A DNA stretch of 64,000 nucleotides, from contig JBCCXA010000012.1 in assembly GCA_039192515.1 (NCBI GenBank), positions 1 through 64,000 of the forward strand, in the 5' to 3' direction. The position numbers and the translations under genes were made by a program. Each line of letters starts with the position of its first letter. Within the stretch, counting starts at the first letter, position 1. Of the stretch, positions 24,029 through 33,218 are shown in pieces. Source of the DNA: Verrucomicrobiota bacterium. GTDB taxonomy: Bacteria; Verrucomicrobiota; Verrucomicrobiia; Methylacidiphilales; JBCCWR01. The notes beneath the pieces were generated by a model. The model made no database searches and was not told the origin of the DNA. It worked only from the letters and a program-made list of their open reading frames with translations.

Positions 24029-25429
24029 CTAATTTTCGTAGGATGATTCTACGCGCTCTGCAACATCTCGATATTGATAATCTACTTCGTAGATGATTTT
24101 GAACTGGGCGAGAGCTTCATCTTTTTTTTCAGACTCTTCTAGAACGCAACCTAGGTTGTAAATGACCTCTTTTTTGAGATCATCCATTGTTTCGATTTCG
24201 TCGGCAGCCGTAGCAAATTGTTTTTCTGCAAAGTCCAGCATACGGCGCTGCCAAAAACAGTTGCCTAGCATATTCATGGCTTGGTAACGAATCTTAGGCT
24301 GCTTTAAGGCAAGTTGTAATTCTGGAACAGCAGCTTTATGTTCTCCTGCCTCATAGAGTGTTTGTCCGTATTCATAACGGAATTCAAGGTCGTTAGGGTA
24401 TTTATCAACCCGTGACTTAGCTGCTGTGAGTTTGATTTGAGCATATTGCTGTTTGATTTCCGCCAACTGTTGTTCGTATTGTGCTTTGGTATCACCTTCG
24501 GCTACCGCAATAGCTTCTTCGTAACCCCTTATAGATTCTTCATATTGAGCAGATTGAATCTTATGGATGCTTTTTTCTAAAACGGGGTCGGAGTTATTAC
24601 TTAGAGAGAAGGCATACTGGTACCACTGGAGAGCAGTCACTAAATCCTTTTTCTTCTCATATAAAGCGGCTAGCTTTTTTACAATATTAATATCTTGATT
24701 ATTTTGTTGGTAGTGCTCGGAGAGCTTTTCAATTTGTAGGTTGATTCCTTCCTCAGAGGTTGCTGAACGACCTTGCTCTTCTAGTAGTTTGGCTTCATTA
24801 GCATCTTTAAGGCCTGCACGGAAACTCTTATCTTCCTCCCAAGCGCCCCCTTGTTGGGCCATCATGGCAGCAGCGTCTTTCTGGCCTTTTTGCCCTTCAC
24901 CATCTTGAGGGGCTAAAGCCACAATTTTGTCGTATACCTTGACAGCTTTATCGGGTTCCCGGCGAGACATGTAATGCTGAGCTAACTTCTTTAGGTTGGG
25001 AATATCATCGGGCTTACCTTCACGGATTGTCTCATAGGCAAAGGCGACAAGATCATAAAATTCAAGAGCCTTGGCAGCGTCTGCAAGAATATTGTTGGCT
25101 TGTTCGTTGATAGGGTCTATTTCAAGAGCATCTTCAATAGCTGATAGTGCCTGTAGTGGTTCTTTATTAACCATTCCTTTGGCCTTCATGGCCTTTGCAC
25201 TGACTTTGACTCCAGCCATGGATTTGGCAAATGAAGAGGCCGAGCGCGCTTTAATAATTTCATTGCTCCGTAAAAGTCTACGAGCTTCTAAGTGACCTGG
25301 CACTTCTGTAACTAGCTGTTTTAAGATAGTCACTGCATAATCGTGATTCTTGCGCTCTGTGGCTTGCTTTGCTTTTGTATATGATTCTTTCTGCCTCAGA
25401 TCAAAGTCTGAAGGAATATTCTGCGACAT
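24029..25429 (-). CDS. TPR-repeat protein
   Basis: Protein of 466 residues built almost entirely of TPR-type helix pairs. Examples are KAKQATERKNHDYAVTILKQ, SRREPDKAVKVYDKIVALAP, KKDLVTALQWYQYAFSLSNN and LYEAGEHKAAVPELQLAL. A central coiled-coil-like part (about 290-340, rich in Glu, Gln and Lys) interrupts the repeats. There is no signal peptide, so it is probably cytoplasmic. It likely serves protein-protein interaction, but the partner is unknown. It is monocistronic and convergent with the PAP2 gene. Confidence 0.8.
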   Translation of the reverse strand: MSQNIPSDFDLRQKESYTKAKQATERKNHDYAVTILKQLVTEVPGHLEARRLLRSNEIIKARSASSFAKSMAGVKVSAKAMKAKGMVNKEPLQALSAIEDALEIDPINEQANNILADAAKALEFYDLVAFAYETIREGKPDDIPNLKKLAQHYMSRREPDKAVKVYDKIVALAPQDGEGQKGQKDAAAMMAQQGGAWEEDKSFRAGLKDANEAKLLEEQGRSATSEEGINLQIEKLSEHYQQNNQDINIVKKLAALYEKKKDLVTALQWYQYAFSLSNNSDPVLEKSIHKIQSAQYEESIRGYEEAIAVAEGDTKAQYEQQLAEIKQQYAQIKLTAAKSRVDKYPNDLEFRYEYGQTLYEAGEHKAAVPELQLALKQPKIRYQAMNMLGNCFWQRRMLDFAEKQFATAADEIETMDDLKKEVIYNLGCVLEESEKKDEALAQFKIIYEVDYQYRDVAERVESSYEN

Positions 25430-25593
25430 GATAGGACAGAGTAGAGCAATGAAGAAATGTGTGCAAAAGGTTTTTTGCTCCTATTGCATCTTTGGAATAA
25501 ATATCGATTTTGCTTCCTCCTTGACTTCAGCAATTTTTTCTTCATTTCTCTCATGAACAATTTTTTAGAGCGTCCTTTAGAGATGAGCGAGTC

Positions 25594-26253
25594 ATGTTAT
25601 TTATAGCAGCAGGATGGGAGATACCCTTAGTGGTATGCTTTTCATGTTTTTTGGTGGGGTCGATACCTTTTGGCTTTCTTGTCGGAAAGTTAAATGGATT
25701 TGATATTCGCGAGAAGGGAAGTGGCAATATAGGTGCCACCAATGTTTTGAGAAGCCTAGGGAAGAAGTGGGGCTATACGGTTTTTGCCTTAGATGTATTA
25801 AAGGGCTTAACTCCTGTAATGTGCATGCATTTTTTTCATGAGAGAAGTCTCATGGAAATGGGTAATATAGACCAGTCTTTATTTCTGGTTATCGGAGGAT
25901 TGTTGGTAGTTTTAGGACATAACTATTGTCCATGGTTGGGATTCAAAGGGGGTAAGGGAATTGCTTCTTCTGCTGGTGTTTTGTTGGGTCTCATGCCATG
26001 GACTTTTTTAATTTCATCTAGTTCATGGGTGGTCGTTTTTTTTCTCTCAAGGTATGTTTCAATCGCCTCGTTAGCTGCTTGTCTCGCTGTGCCTGTCTCG
26101 ACCCTCTTAATCTATAGAGATCAACTAGCCTTTGTGTTCTTATCTGTTTTGATGGGGTTTTTAGGGGTGTGGAGACACCGATCTAATATCAAGCGATTAT
26201 TAGGAGGAACAGAACAACGTTTTGAGTTAAAGGGTAGAAGAAAGGCTGAGTAA
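25594..26253 (+). CDS. plsY: Glycerol-3-phosphate acyltransferase PlsY
   Basis: Membrane enzyme that acylates glycerol-3-phosphate with acyl-phosphate, the first step of phospholipid synthesis. The 219-residue protein has five hydrophobic segments and the three PlsY motifs: IREKGSGNIGATNVLRSLG (about residues 38-56), GHNYCPWLGFKGGKGIAS (about 109-126) and WRHRSNIKRLLGGTE near the end. gpsA starts two bases downstream, a frequent and meaningful pair because GpsA makes the substrate of PlsY. Confidence 0.95.
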   Translation: MLFIAAGWEIPLVVCFSCFLVGSIPFGFLVGKLNGFDIREKGSGNIGATNVLRSLGKKWGYTVFALDVLKGLTPVMCMHFFHERSLMEMGNIDQSLFLVIGGLLVVLGHNYCPWLGFKGGKGIASSAGVLLGLMPWTFLISSSSWVVVFFLSRYVSIASLAACLAVPVSTLLIYRDQLAFVFLSVLMGFLGVWRHRSNIKRLLGGTEQRFELKGRRKAE

Positions 26254-26255
26254 GT

Positions 26256-27155
26256 ATGAAGATTGTTATGATAGGCACCGGGGCTTGGGCAAAAGCAATG
26301 AAGGTTGTTCTAGAGCGCAATCAGCATGAGGTCACTTTATTGTCTCGAGATGAAGGCCAGTGGCCGCACGATACGCGAGAAATAGATTTTGTTTTTGTGG
26401 CAATACCCTGTCAGGTTCTAAGAAATCGTCTTTCAAAATTACTTCATCCTGGTTGCCCGGTCGTTAGTTTAATTAAGGGGATAGAGATAGAGAGTGGTGA
26501 CTATGTGAGCACTATTTTCAAGCAAACTTGGGAAGGCTGTAAGATAGGAGTACTATCGGGGCCAACATTAGCTATGGAAATTCAAGCCAATAAGACCTCA
26601 GCAGCGGTGGTTGCGGCTGAGACAGAGAGCCTAGCTAAGCAGATACAAGAATTATCTCATCACAAGTTATTTAGAGTCTACACGAGCTCTGACTTACTTG
26701 GTGTGGAGTTAGGTGGAGCTTTAAAAAATGTGTATGCGATCGCAGGTGGAATATCTAAAGGCCTCTCATTGGGTGATAACGGAATTGCCGCAACTATGAC
26801 GCGCAGTTTAGCTGAAATGGTAAGGCTAGCCACTGTGCTAGGGGCTAAAAAAGAGACATTATTTGGACTAAGTGGAGTTGGCGATCTTATGCTTACTGCT
26901 TACAGCGGGCACAGTAGAAACCATCAGGCTGGATTGCTATTGGGCCAAGGCTGTGGTGTCGAAGAGGCAGTAAACCGTGTGAGAGGTGTTGCTGAGGGTA
27001 TCCCAACCATTAAAGCACTGCATCAGATTGCCCAGAAAAAAGCAATTAGGACACCCGTATTGGATGAATTATTTGCAATTGTTTATGAACAAAAACCAGT
27101 CAAAGAGGCTTTAGAAAGCTTGGTGTTGCGTGAAGTCTCTGGAGAGAGCTTATAA
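26256..27155 (+). CDS. gpsA: Glycerol-3-phosphate dehydrogenase [NAD(P)+]
   Basis: Reduces dihydroxyacetone phosphate to sn-glycerol-3-phosphate. The 299-residue protein begins with a cofactor loop MIGTGAWAKAMKVVL; the usual Trp-Gly-Thr-Ala is changed to Trp-Ala-Lys-Ala. It continues with FVFVAIPCQVLR, SLIKGIE, SGPTLAMEI, and GVELGGALKNVYAIAGGI with the catalytic lysine. GLSGVGDLMLTAYSGHSRN is the C-terminal signature. It is slightly shorter than E. coli GpsA (339). It is coupled with plsY. Confidence 0.94.
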   Translation: MKIVMIGTGAWAKAMKVVLERNQHEVTLLSRDEGQWPHDTREIDFVFVAIPCQVLRNRLSKLLHPGCPVVSLIKGIEIESGDYVSTIFKQTWEGCKIGVLSGPTLAMEIQANKTSAAVVAAETESLAKQIQELSHHKLFRVYTSSDLLGVELGGALKNVYAIAGGISKGLSLGDNGIAATMTRSLAEMVRLATVLGAKKETLFGLSGVGDLMLTAYSGHSRNHQAGLLLGQGCGVEEAVNRVRGVAEGIPTIKALHQIAQKKAIRTPVLDELFAIVYEQKPVKEALESLVLREVSGESL

Positions 27156-27229
27156 AATATTAGAGCAACTTCGGGAACTTGTCCTCTATGCTTTGTAGTC
27201 CGATGGAAGAAAGACTTTATTCACACTCA

Positions 27230-27335
27230 GATACGTATCCATTTCGGCAAGCCCTCTGTGTGACTGAGAGTGTACTAAACCATTTCACCCTTTGACAGAT
27301 TGGCCACTTATGGCAATATCACGTTTTCGTTTAAT
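27230..27335 (+). promoter_or_regulatory. Candidate hemL promoter region
   Basis: The 194-bp gap before hemL contains a perfect -35 box TTGACA at 27292-27297. An AT-rich -10-like AATATC or TATCAC lies 17-19 bases downstream, near 27315-27322. A 10-base palindrome GATACGTATC (27230-27239) lies upstream. The -10 match is weak, so this is only a candidate. Confidence 0.33.
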
Positions 27336-27349
27336 TTAAGATTTTAGCA

Positions 27350-28630
27350 GTGTCAAATTCGCAAGTTTTATTTGAAGAGGCGTTAAAAGTTATTCCTGGA
27401 GGAGTTAATTCACCTGTTAGAGCTTTTCGTGCAGTAGGGGGTCAACCTTTTTTCGTCAAACGGGCAAAAGGAGCTCGGATTATTAGTGTAGATGACCGAG
27501 AGCTCATAGACTATGTTTGTACGTGGGGGCCTTCAATTTTAGGACATGCGCCAAAGCCTGTGATTGATGCGGTGCAAAGTGCTGCGAGAGATGGTGTGAG
27601 TTTTGGAACTCCAAATCCTTTCGAAGTAGATTTAGCAAAGAAAATCTGCGACTGGGTTCCAAGTCTAGATAAGGTTCGCATGTGTAATAGCGGGACTGAG
27701 GCAACCATGTCATGCGTGCGTCTGGCTCGAGGCTATACAAAACGCTCTAAAATCATAAAGTTTGCAGGATGCTATCATGGGCATGTTGATGCATTGTTGG
27801 TGAAAGCGGGTTCTGGAGCGCTCACACTAGGACATCCAGATAGTGCAGGAATAACTAAAGGGGCCGCTGAGGATACGATTATTTTACCATTTAATAAGAT
27901 AGATTTATTGGAAGAAGCTTTTACAAAATGGGGAGAGGAAATAGCTGCTGTCATTTTAGAACCTATTCCTGCTAATGCTGGGCTAATTCTACCCAAAGAT
28001 GGGTTTCATCAAAAATTAAGAGAATGGACTGACAAATACGGTAGTGTTTTGATCTTTGATGAAGTTATGACGGGCTTTCGCTTAGCCAAGGGAGGCGCTC
28101 AAGAACTATTAGGTATAAACCCGGATTTATCTGCGTTTGGCAAGGTAATTGGTGGAGGATTGCCTGTAGGAGCTTTTGGTGGGAAAGCAAAAATAATGGA
28201 TTGCCTAGCTCCTGATGGACCTGTTTACCAAGCTGGAACATTGTCGGGAAATCCCTTAGCCATGGCAGCTGGCCTAGCTCAGCTAGAGACATTAGAATCA
28301 GAAAACGGCTATGAAAAGTTAGAGCTCATAGGACAAAAGCTCGAAGCTGGAATTCGTAATCTAATCAATCAATCTCCTTTAAATTTAGCACTTAATCGAA
28401 TAGGTTCTATGTTCTGCTTGTTCTTTACTAATTGTGCGATAGACAATCTAAACGACGTGAAAGCTGCTAATCTGGATCAGTTCAAAAGCTTTTTTCACTT
28501 TATGTTAGATGCAGGAATTTATTTGCCGCCTTCTCAATTTGAGACCTGCTTTTTGGCATTAGCGCATGGAGATGATGAAATTGAGCAAACACTGAAGGCT
28601 TTAGAGGTCTCTTTATCCAAAGTAAAGTGA
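27350..28630 (+). CDS. hemL: Glutamate-1-semialdehyde 2,1-aminomutase
   Basis: PLP enzyme that makes 5-aminolevulinate for haem synthesis by the C5 pathway. The 426-residue protein has VIPGGVNSPVRAFRAVGGQP (about residues 15-34), RMCNSGTEATMSCVRLARGY, the PLP phosphate and ring-binding LIFDEVMTGFRLAKGG, and the Schiff-base lysine in FGKVIGGGLPVGAFGG (about 263-278). Length and motifs are standard. The start is a GTG. The next gene overlaps its stop region or begins 12 bases after it. Confidence 0.95.
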   Translation: MSNSQVLFEEALKVIPGGVNSPVRAFRAVGGQPFFVKRAKGARIISVDDRELIDYVCTWGPSILGHAPKPVIDAVQSAARDGVSFGTPNPFEVDLAKKICDWVPSLDKVRMCNSGTEATMSCVRLARGYTKRSKIIKFAGCYHGHVDALLVKAGSGALTLGHPDSAGITKGAAEDTIILPFNKIDLLEEAFTKWGEEIAAVILEPIPANAGLILPKDGFHQKLREWTDKYGSVLIFDEVMTGFRLAKGGAQELLGINPDLSAFGKVIGGGLPVGAFGGKAKIMDCLAPDGPVYQAGTLSGNPLAMAAGLAQLETLESENGYEKLELIGQKLEAGIRNLINQSPLNLALNRIGSMFCLFFTNCAIDNLNDVKAANLDQFKSFFHFMLDAGIYLPPSQFETCFLALAHGDDEIEQTLKALEVSLSKVK

Positions 28631-28641
28631 CTCGCTGTACA

Positions 28642-30444
28642 ATGAATTTACGCGTGATAAGAACTATGACTCGACAATACGGAGTGATCATATGTGCTTT
28701 ATGGGTCCTTGCTTTCAAAAATTTTTCATATGCACAAGAGCTTATGCCGATTGAGGAAATTCGTTCAGGTATGAGTGGCAAAACGCATACAGTCATCCGA
28801 GGAAGTGAGATTATAGAGTTAGATACTGAGATTTTAGGGGTCATGTGGAATTATTTAGGACCAGATAAGCATGTGATTCTGGGACGCTTGGTAGATGAAC
28901 GAACTGCTCTAAGCGGCGCCGTTCATGGAATGAGTGGTAGCCCCCTCTACATTGGAGGGAAACTAGTAGGTGCATTAGCTTATCGTGTGGGAACTTTTGA
29001 GAAAGATGGGCATTGCGGGTTTACTCCCATTAAAGACATGCTAGATGTCAATGCTTTGAAGGCAATTCCTAGAGATGTTTCTGTATTTCATACGTCAAGG
29101 TTTAATCTTATTTCTGATTTTACTCATAGCATAACAAAGCTTGATAAGCCGAAGCAGCAGCATATGGAATATCTTGGCCTGCCATTTTCTATTACGGGTT
29201 GGAAGAGTGAGTTTAATCATTTGTTAGATAAAATTTTTCCTGATATGCCACTAATGTTAGCTTCTACTGGGGGCGTTTCTTTGGAGGATGATAAGGTCCA
29301 ATCCTATCCTCTAGAAGCCGGTTCTGCTCTGGCGGCAGTTTTCGTTTCTGGTGATATTACTATGGCGGGTACAGGGACGCTAACCTGGAGAAAAGGGGAT
29401 AGAGTTTTAGGGTTTGGGCACCCAATGCTCGGACTTGGCGAAGTGCAGCTACCTATGGCTTCTGCTGAGATATTGAGTATTCTTCCAAGTTATTTTCGGC
29501 CGTTTAAAATTGCGAATACAGGTAAAATGAGTGGGACAATTACCCAAGACAGGACAGCAGCTATAGCTGGGAAAATTGGTAAATTACCTGAAATGGGTAC
29601 TTACAAAATCAAGCGCCAGTGGAATGGAGTCTCACAAGAGACTTTAGAGGGAGGATTTGCTAAGCATCGAGCTCTTACGCCACAGTTAATTCTTATGATT
29701 ATGATTCAGTCGATGATTTTAGGCGATGAGTTATCTGATGAAGTAAGCTTGCGCTTGGAAGGTAAGCTTGGTTTTAAAGACTATCCGAGTCTTATTTTAG
29801 ATGGTGTTTATAGTGGCACTCGTTCGGAAAGGATGAGTGCATTATTCGATCAGGGTTTCACGATCATGAACTTGGTAAATGAATATGCGTATGAGTTAGA
29901 CATTACCTCACTTGAGCTTGATGTAAAAACTCTGGAACAGGCGAGTGTCTGGGAAATTGAAAAGGTAGTCCTGGATCCACCTGTAATCAGGTCGGACCAA
30001 AAAATAGAGGCGGTTATTACATTAAGGAATTTAGCTGGCGAGCGCGAGGTGCAGCGCTTTTCCTTTGAACTTCCGGAACACATAAAAGATGGCCAGGTAG
30101 GTATTTATGTAGGAGGGGGCGATGTGCTTGAGGGCTCAGAAAAACGAAAGGGTGCCTTGTCGCTTGCTCGGGATGCCAGGGATAGGATTTATAGTTTGAA
30201 TAAACAGTTTCAAGCAGATCACCTCTACCTCAGGTTGTATACAAATGATTTAGGCGCCAGGGTTCGCCAGCGGGATCAAACGGGCCTACCTTATTCTGTG
30301 TTGAGCGTTATGGGAAAGAATGCAGCTGCCAAACCTGCATTGCAGCCGCTGTCTAGAAAGGTCTGGTTTGATCAGGCTAGAAAGATTGATGGAGTCATTC
30401 GAGGTGGTAAGGTAGTAGAAGCAAAAGTCAAAAAAGGGTTATGA
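28642..30444 (+). CDS. Secreted SpoIVB/S55-like peptidase-domain protein
   Basis: Exported protein of about 600 residues. A signal peptide (hydrophobic VIICALWVLAF, cleavage near SYAQE) is followed by ELMPIEEIRSGMSGKTHTVI, and by GAVHGMSGSPLYIGGKLVGA (about residues 92-111 from the chosen start). The Gly-Met-Ser-Gly-Ser-Pro core is the S55 (SpoIVB) peptidase signature with the likely nucleophile serine. FGHPMLGLGEVQLPMASAEI is a second conserved block. I choose the ATG at 28642 over a GTG at 28627. Its function outside sporulation is unknown. The beta-propeller gene overlaps it by four bases. Confidence 0.78.
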   Translation: MNLRVIRTMTRQYGVIICALWVLAFKNFSYAQELMPIEEIRSGMSGKTHTVIRGSEIIELDTEILGVMWNYLGPDKHVILGRLVDERTALSGAVHGMSGSPLYIGGKLVGALAYRVGTFEKDGHCGFTPIKDMLDVNALKAIPRDVSVFHTSRFNLISDFTHSITKLDKPKQQHMEYLGLPFSITGWKSEFNHLLDKIFPDMPLMLASTGGVSLEDDKVQSYPLEAGSALAAVFVSGDITMAGTGTLTWRKGDRVLGFGHPMLGLGEVQLPMASAEILSILPSYFRPFKIANTGKMSGTITQDRTAAIAGKIGKLPEMGTYKIKRQWNGVSQETLEGGFAKHRALTPQLILMIMIQSMILGDELSDEVSLRLEGKLGFKDYPSLILDGVYSGTRSERMSALFDQGFTIMNLVNEYAYELDITSLELDVKTLEQASVWEIEKVVLDPPVIRSDQKIEAVITLRNLAGEREVQRFSFELPEHIKDGQVGIYVGGGDVLEGSEKRKGALSLARDARDRIYSLNKQFQADHLYLRLYTNDLGARVRQRDQTGLPYSVLSVMGKNAAAKPALQPLSRKVWFDQARKIDGVIRGGKVVEAKVKKGL

Positions 30445-32558
30445 TGAGTAAGTATTGGTTGACATTATTAGGACTAATAATAGCAGCTTCGGGTTATTGT
30501 GGTCAGACAAAGCGTGTCATTATTGACTCTTTGCAAGAATTGGCTGCAGGAAAGACGGAATCGGTTAGCTTATCGGCTGAAGGGCAGTTATCGGTGGGCC
30601 CGGACGTTAAAGAGTTAGCTGAATTTGAAGCCTCTCATCTATGGGTAGGAGCTGAGCGTAACCGTGATGAGTTTGTTATAGGTTCTGGAGAGGAAGGTAT
30701 GGTTTACCTTTTGTCCAATACTGGGGAGGTGCGGGAGTTTATTAAGTTCGATGAAACAGATATTTATGCTCTAGCGGTTGACAGTAATAAAGATGTCTAC
30801 GTAGCAACATCTCCTAATGGTAAGATCTTTAAGGTAAGACCCAATGGCAAATCCGAAGTATTTTTTGAAACGGGAGAGGAATATGTATGGGATATGCTGT
30901 GGAGTAAAGGTGCTCTCTATTTAGCTACTGGGCCTGAAGGTAAGATCTTTAAAGTGACGGCTAAAGGAAAGGGGGAGATTTATTATGATGCAGATGAGCC
31001 ACATGTGCGATGCTTAGCGTTCGGAGCAAAAGGTGAGCTCCTTGCTGGAACTGTCGGTAAGGGTTTAGTATATCACATCTACGAGAAAGGAAAAGCGGTT
31101 GCTCTGTTCGACTCGGGAAAGACGGAAATTCGTGATGTGGCAGTAAATGAAAAGGGAGATATTTATTTTGTTGCTATTGGGGATGGAAAAGGTGATGCGC
31201 CTATTAGCAAAGTTCCAAAATCCTCTAAGACAAGTGTTATTGATATCAAAGGCGTCGAGACGGTTAGTAGCAGTGAAGTAAAAACTCAGGAGAATAGCAA
31301 AACGACTGTTACGAGTGCTAAAAAAGAAGTCACGAAGTCTATTAAAGGGGGAAGTATATTTTACGTGATGCGTTCTGATGATAAAGCTCCGCATGTTCTT
31401 TGGAAAACGAGTTTGCTTATACATAGCATGTCTCTTGTAAAGGATGGTCTTGTATTGAATGCTGGGGATCAAGGGTATCTCTATCATGCCGATCAGAATA
31501 ATGTCATGTCCAGATGGGGAAGTCTTGAGTCGGGGCAAGCAACAGTCATGCTGCCTATGAGTCAAGGAGAGCTGATGGTCTTAACCAGTAATTTAGCCAA
31601 GGCTTATCTTGTAGATGTGACAGGAAACAAAGAAGGAGTCTATAGAACAAACGTGGTGGATACCAAATTATTTGCACAGTGGGGAGCTGTCCGGGCATTT
31701 GGTGAAGGTAGTTGGAAGTTAAGAACTCGTAGTGGAAATACAAGCGATCCTGATAAATCATGGTATGACTGGGAAGCCCTCAAGTCCGATAAAGTTGTAA
31801 GCCCTTCTGCGCGGTATTTACAAGTAGAGCTCAGGATCAATAGCGGCTATGTGGACCGCTTAGAGCTCTATTATCAAGTAAGTAATATAGCCCCAGAGGT
31901 TAAGAGTGTGAAAGTTCTAGAACCTAATCTTGGATACACGGCGATTGAAACACGTGCGCCTCAACTTCAACCTAAAACGGCTCAACAATTGGTTAAGGGT
32001 AGCTCCAATTTAACGCTTAATAAATCGGATAGATACTACCCGGTCGAAGAACCGGGATTGCGTACCATTGTTTGGGAAGCAGAAGATGCAAATCAGGATG
32101 AGTTGACCTATCAACTAGAAATTAAAAAGGAGAACGAAAGAGATTGGCAGTCGCTGAAAGAAGAATTGGATCAGCCTATGTATAGTTGGGATACGAGTGG
32201 CTGGCCGGATGGGGTTTATAAAGCTCGCGTGATTGCAAGTGATTTGCCGGATAACCCTCAAGATTATGCTAAGCAAGCAGAACGTGAAAGCTCAGCTTGG
32301 GAAATTGATCATACAAAGCCTGAGATCACCATTTTTAATCAAGGTGCTGATTATCTAGAATTTAAGGTGGAGGATGAAACGAGTTTGCTTGAGGCAGTAA
32401 GTGTTTCAGGTGATGGCGCTGACTATGAAGTTGTTATTCCGCGAGACGGTGTTCTAGATAGTAAAAGTGAGTCTTTTCGAGTTTCTACGAAGGATAAAGA
32501 TATGATCTATATTAGAGCTAGGGACATGAGTGGAAATGTAGCCGGTCTCAGGAGATAG
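30441..32558 (+). CDS. Secreted beta-propeller protein
   Basis: Exported protein of 705 residues. The signal peptide (LTLLGLIIAASGYCGQ, perhaps a lipoprotein-like Cys at residue 20) is followed by repeated propeller blades: VYLLSNTGEVREFIKFD, IFKVRPNGKSEVFFETG, IFKVTAKGKGEIYYDAD and VYHIYEKGKAVALFDSG, each preceded by a YVAT- or YLAT-type strand. This part covers about 60-400. The C-terminal part (about 480-705) is beta-rich with an Ig/fibronectin-like look (TYQLEIKKENERDWQSLKEE). No catalytic motif is seen. It overlaps the S55 gene by four bases, so the two probably work together at the envelope. Confidence 0.78.
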   Translation: MMSKYWLTLLGLIIAASGYCGQTKRVIIDSLQELAAGKTESVSLSAEGQLSVGPDVKELAEFEASHLWVGAERNRDEFVIGSGEEGMVYLLSNTGEVREFIKFDETDIYALAVDSNKDVYVATSPNGKIFKVRPNGKSEVFFETGEEYVWDMLWSKGALYLATGPEGKIFKVTAKGKGEIYYDADEPHVRCLAFGAKGELLAGTVGKGLVYHIYEKGKAVALFDSGKTEIRDVAVNEKGDIYFVAIGDGKGDAPISKVPKSSKTSVIDIKGVETVSSSEVKTQENSKTTVTSAKKEVTKSIKGGSIFYVMRSDDKAPHVLWKTSLLIHSMSLVKDGLVLNAGDQGYLYHADQNNVMSRWGSLESGQATVMLPMSQGELMVLTSNLAKAYLVDVTGNKEGVYRTNVVDTKLFAQWGAVRAFGEGSWKLRTRSGNTSDPDKSWYDWEALKSDKVVSPSARYLQVELRINSGYVDRLELYYQVSNIAPEVKSVKVLEPNLGYTAIETRAPQLQPKTAQQLVKGSSNLTLNKSDRYYPVEEPGLRTIVWEAEDANQDELTYQLEIKKENERDWQSLKEELDQPMYSWDTSGWPDGVYKARVIASDLPDNPQDYAKQAERESSAWEIDHTKPEITIFNQGADYLEFKVEDETSLLEAVSVSGDGADYEVVIPRDGVLDSKSESFRVSTKDKDMIYIRARDMSGNVAGLRR

Positions 32559-32568
32559 GGTTTTAAAA

Positions 32569-33213
32569 ATGGATTTGAAGCCTTCGGATTATTTTGAATT
32601 AGATCATATAGATCATGTTCAACTCTTTGAATCTGCACAGTACGTCTGGGATCCTATCAAGCAAATAGCAAGCTACTTGCAGTTTAGGCTGAAGCCTAAC
32701 ATTGAAGCAAGCGTTATCGGAAAGCCATTCATCAGCGATGAAGTTTATGTTGGAGAGGGAACCATTATTGAGCCAGGCGCTTTCATTAGGGGACCTGCTT
32801 GGATTGGCAAGAATTGTATAGTTCGTCATGGAGCCTACATACGAGAAAATGTTATTGTAGGAAACAACTGTGTCTTAGGTAATAGCTGTGAATTCAAGAA
32901 CAGTTTGCTTCTGAATCATGTAGAAGTGCCGCATTTTTCTTATGTAGGTGATTCTATACTGGGTAATAAGGCGCACCTAGGAGCCGGTGTGATATGTTCA
33001 AATCTTCGACTTGATCGAAGGGAAGTGGTCATAGGCCATGGTAATGAAAAGATCGAAACTGGATTACGAAAATTTGGTGCGATTGTTGGCGATGGTACAG
33101 AAGTGGGTTGTAACTCAGTTTTAAATCCGGGATCTATATTGGGTAAACAAACTTTAATGGCTCCTGGGACGATTTGGAAAGGGATAGCGAAAGCTAATCA
33201 GGTGATTCGATAA
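32569..33213 (+). CDS. Left-handed beta-helix (hexapeptide-repeat) transferase-like protein
   Basis: Soluble protein of 214 residues with many hexapeptide turns: ISDEVYVGEGTIIEPGAFIR, IGKNCIVRHGAYIRENVIVG, NNCVLGNSCEFKN and a final GTEVGCNSVLNPGSILGKQT. This is the C-terminal acyltransferase fold of GlmU-like nucleotidyl/acetyltransferases without a nucleotidyltransferase domain. An N-terminal 45-residue helical part is present. The likely role is acyl transfer to a sugar or sugar nucleotide. It leads a three-gene unit with the DUF2334 and PHP-glycosyltransferase genes. Confidence 0.82.
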   Translation: MDLKPSDYFELDHIDHVQLFESAQYVWDPIKQIASYLQFRLKPNIEASVIGKPFISDEVYVGEGTIIEPGAFIRGPAWIGKNCIVRHGAYIRENVIVGNNCVLGNSCEFKNSLLLNHVEVPHFSYVGDSILGNKAHLGAGVICSNLRLDRREVVIGHGNEKIETGLRKFGAIVGDGTEVGCNSVLNPGSILGKQTLMAPGTIWKGIAKANQVIR

Positions 33214-33218
33214 GTAAG

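Noticed and set aside
31065..31565. 166-codon minus-strand frame inside the beta-propeller gene
   Set aside because: It is antisense to a well-supported repeat protein, has no ribosome site and no recognisable domain.
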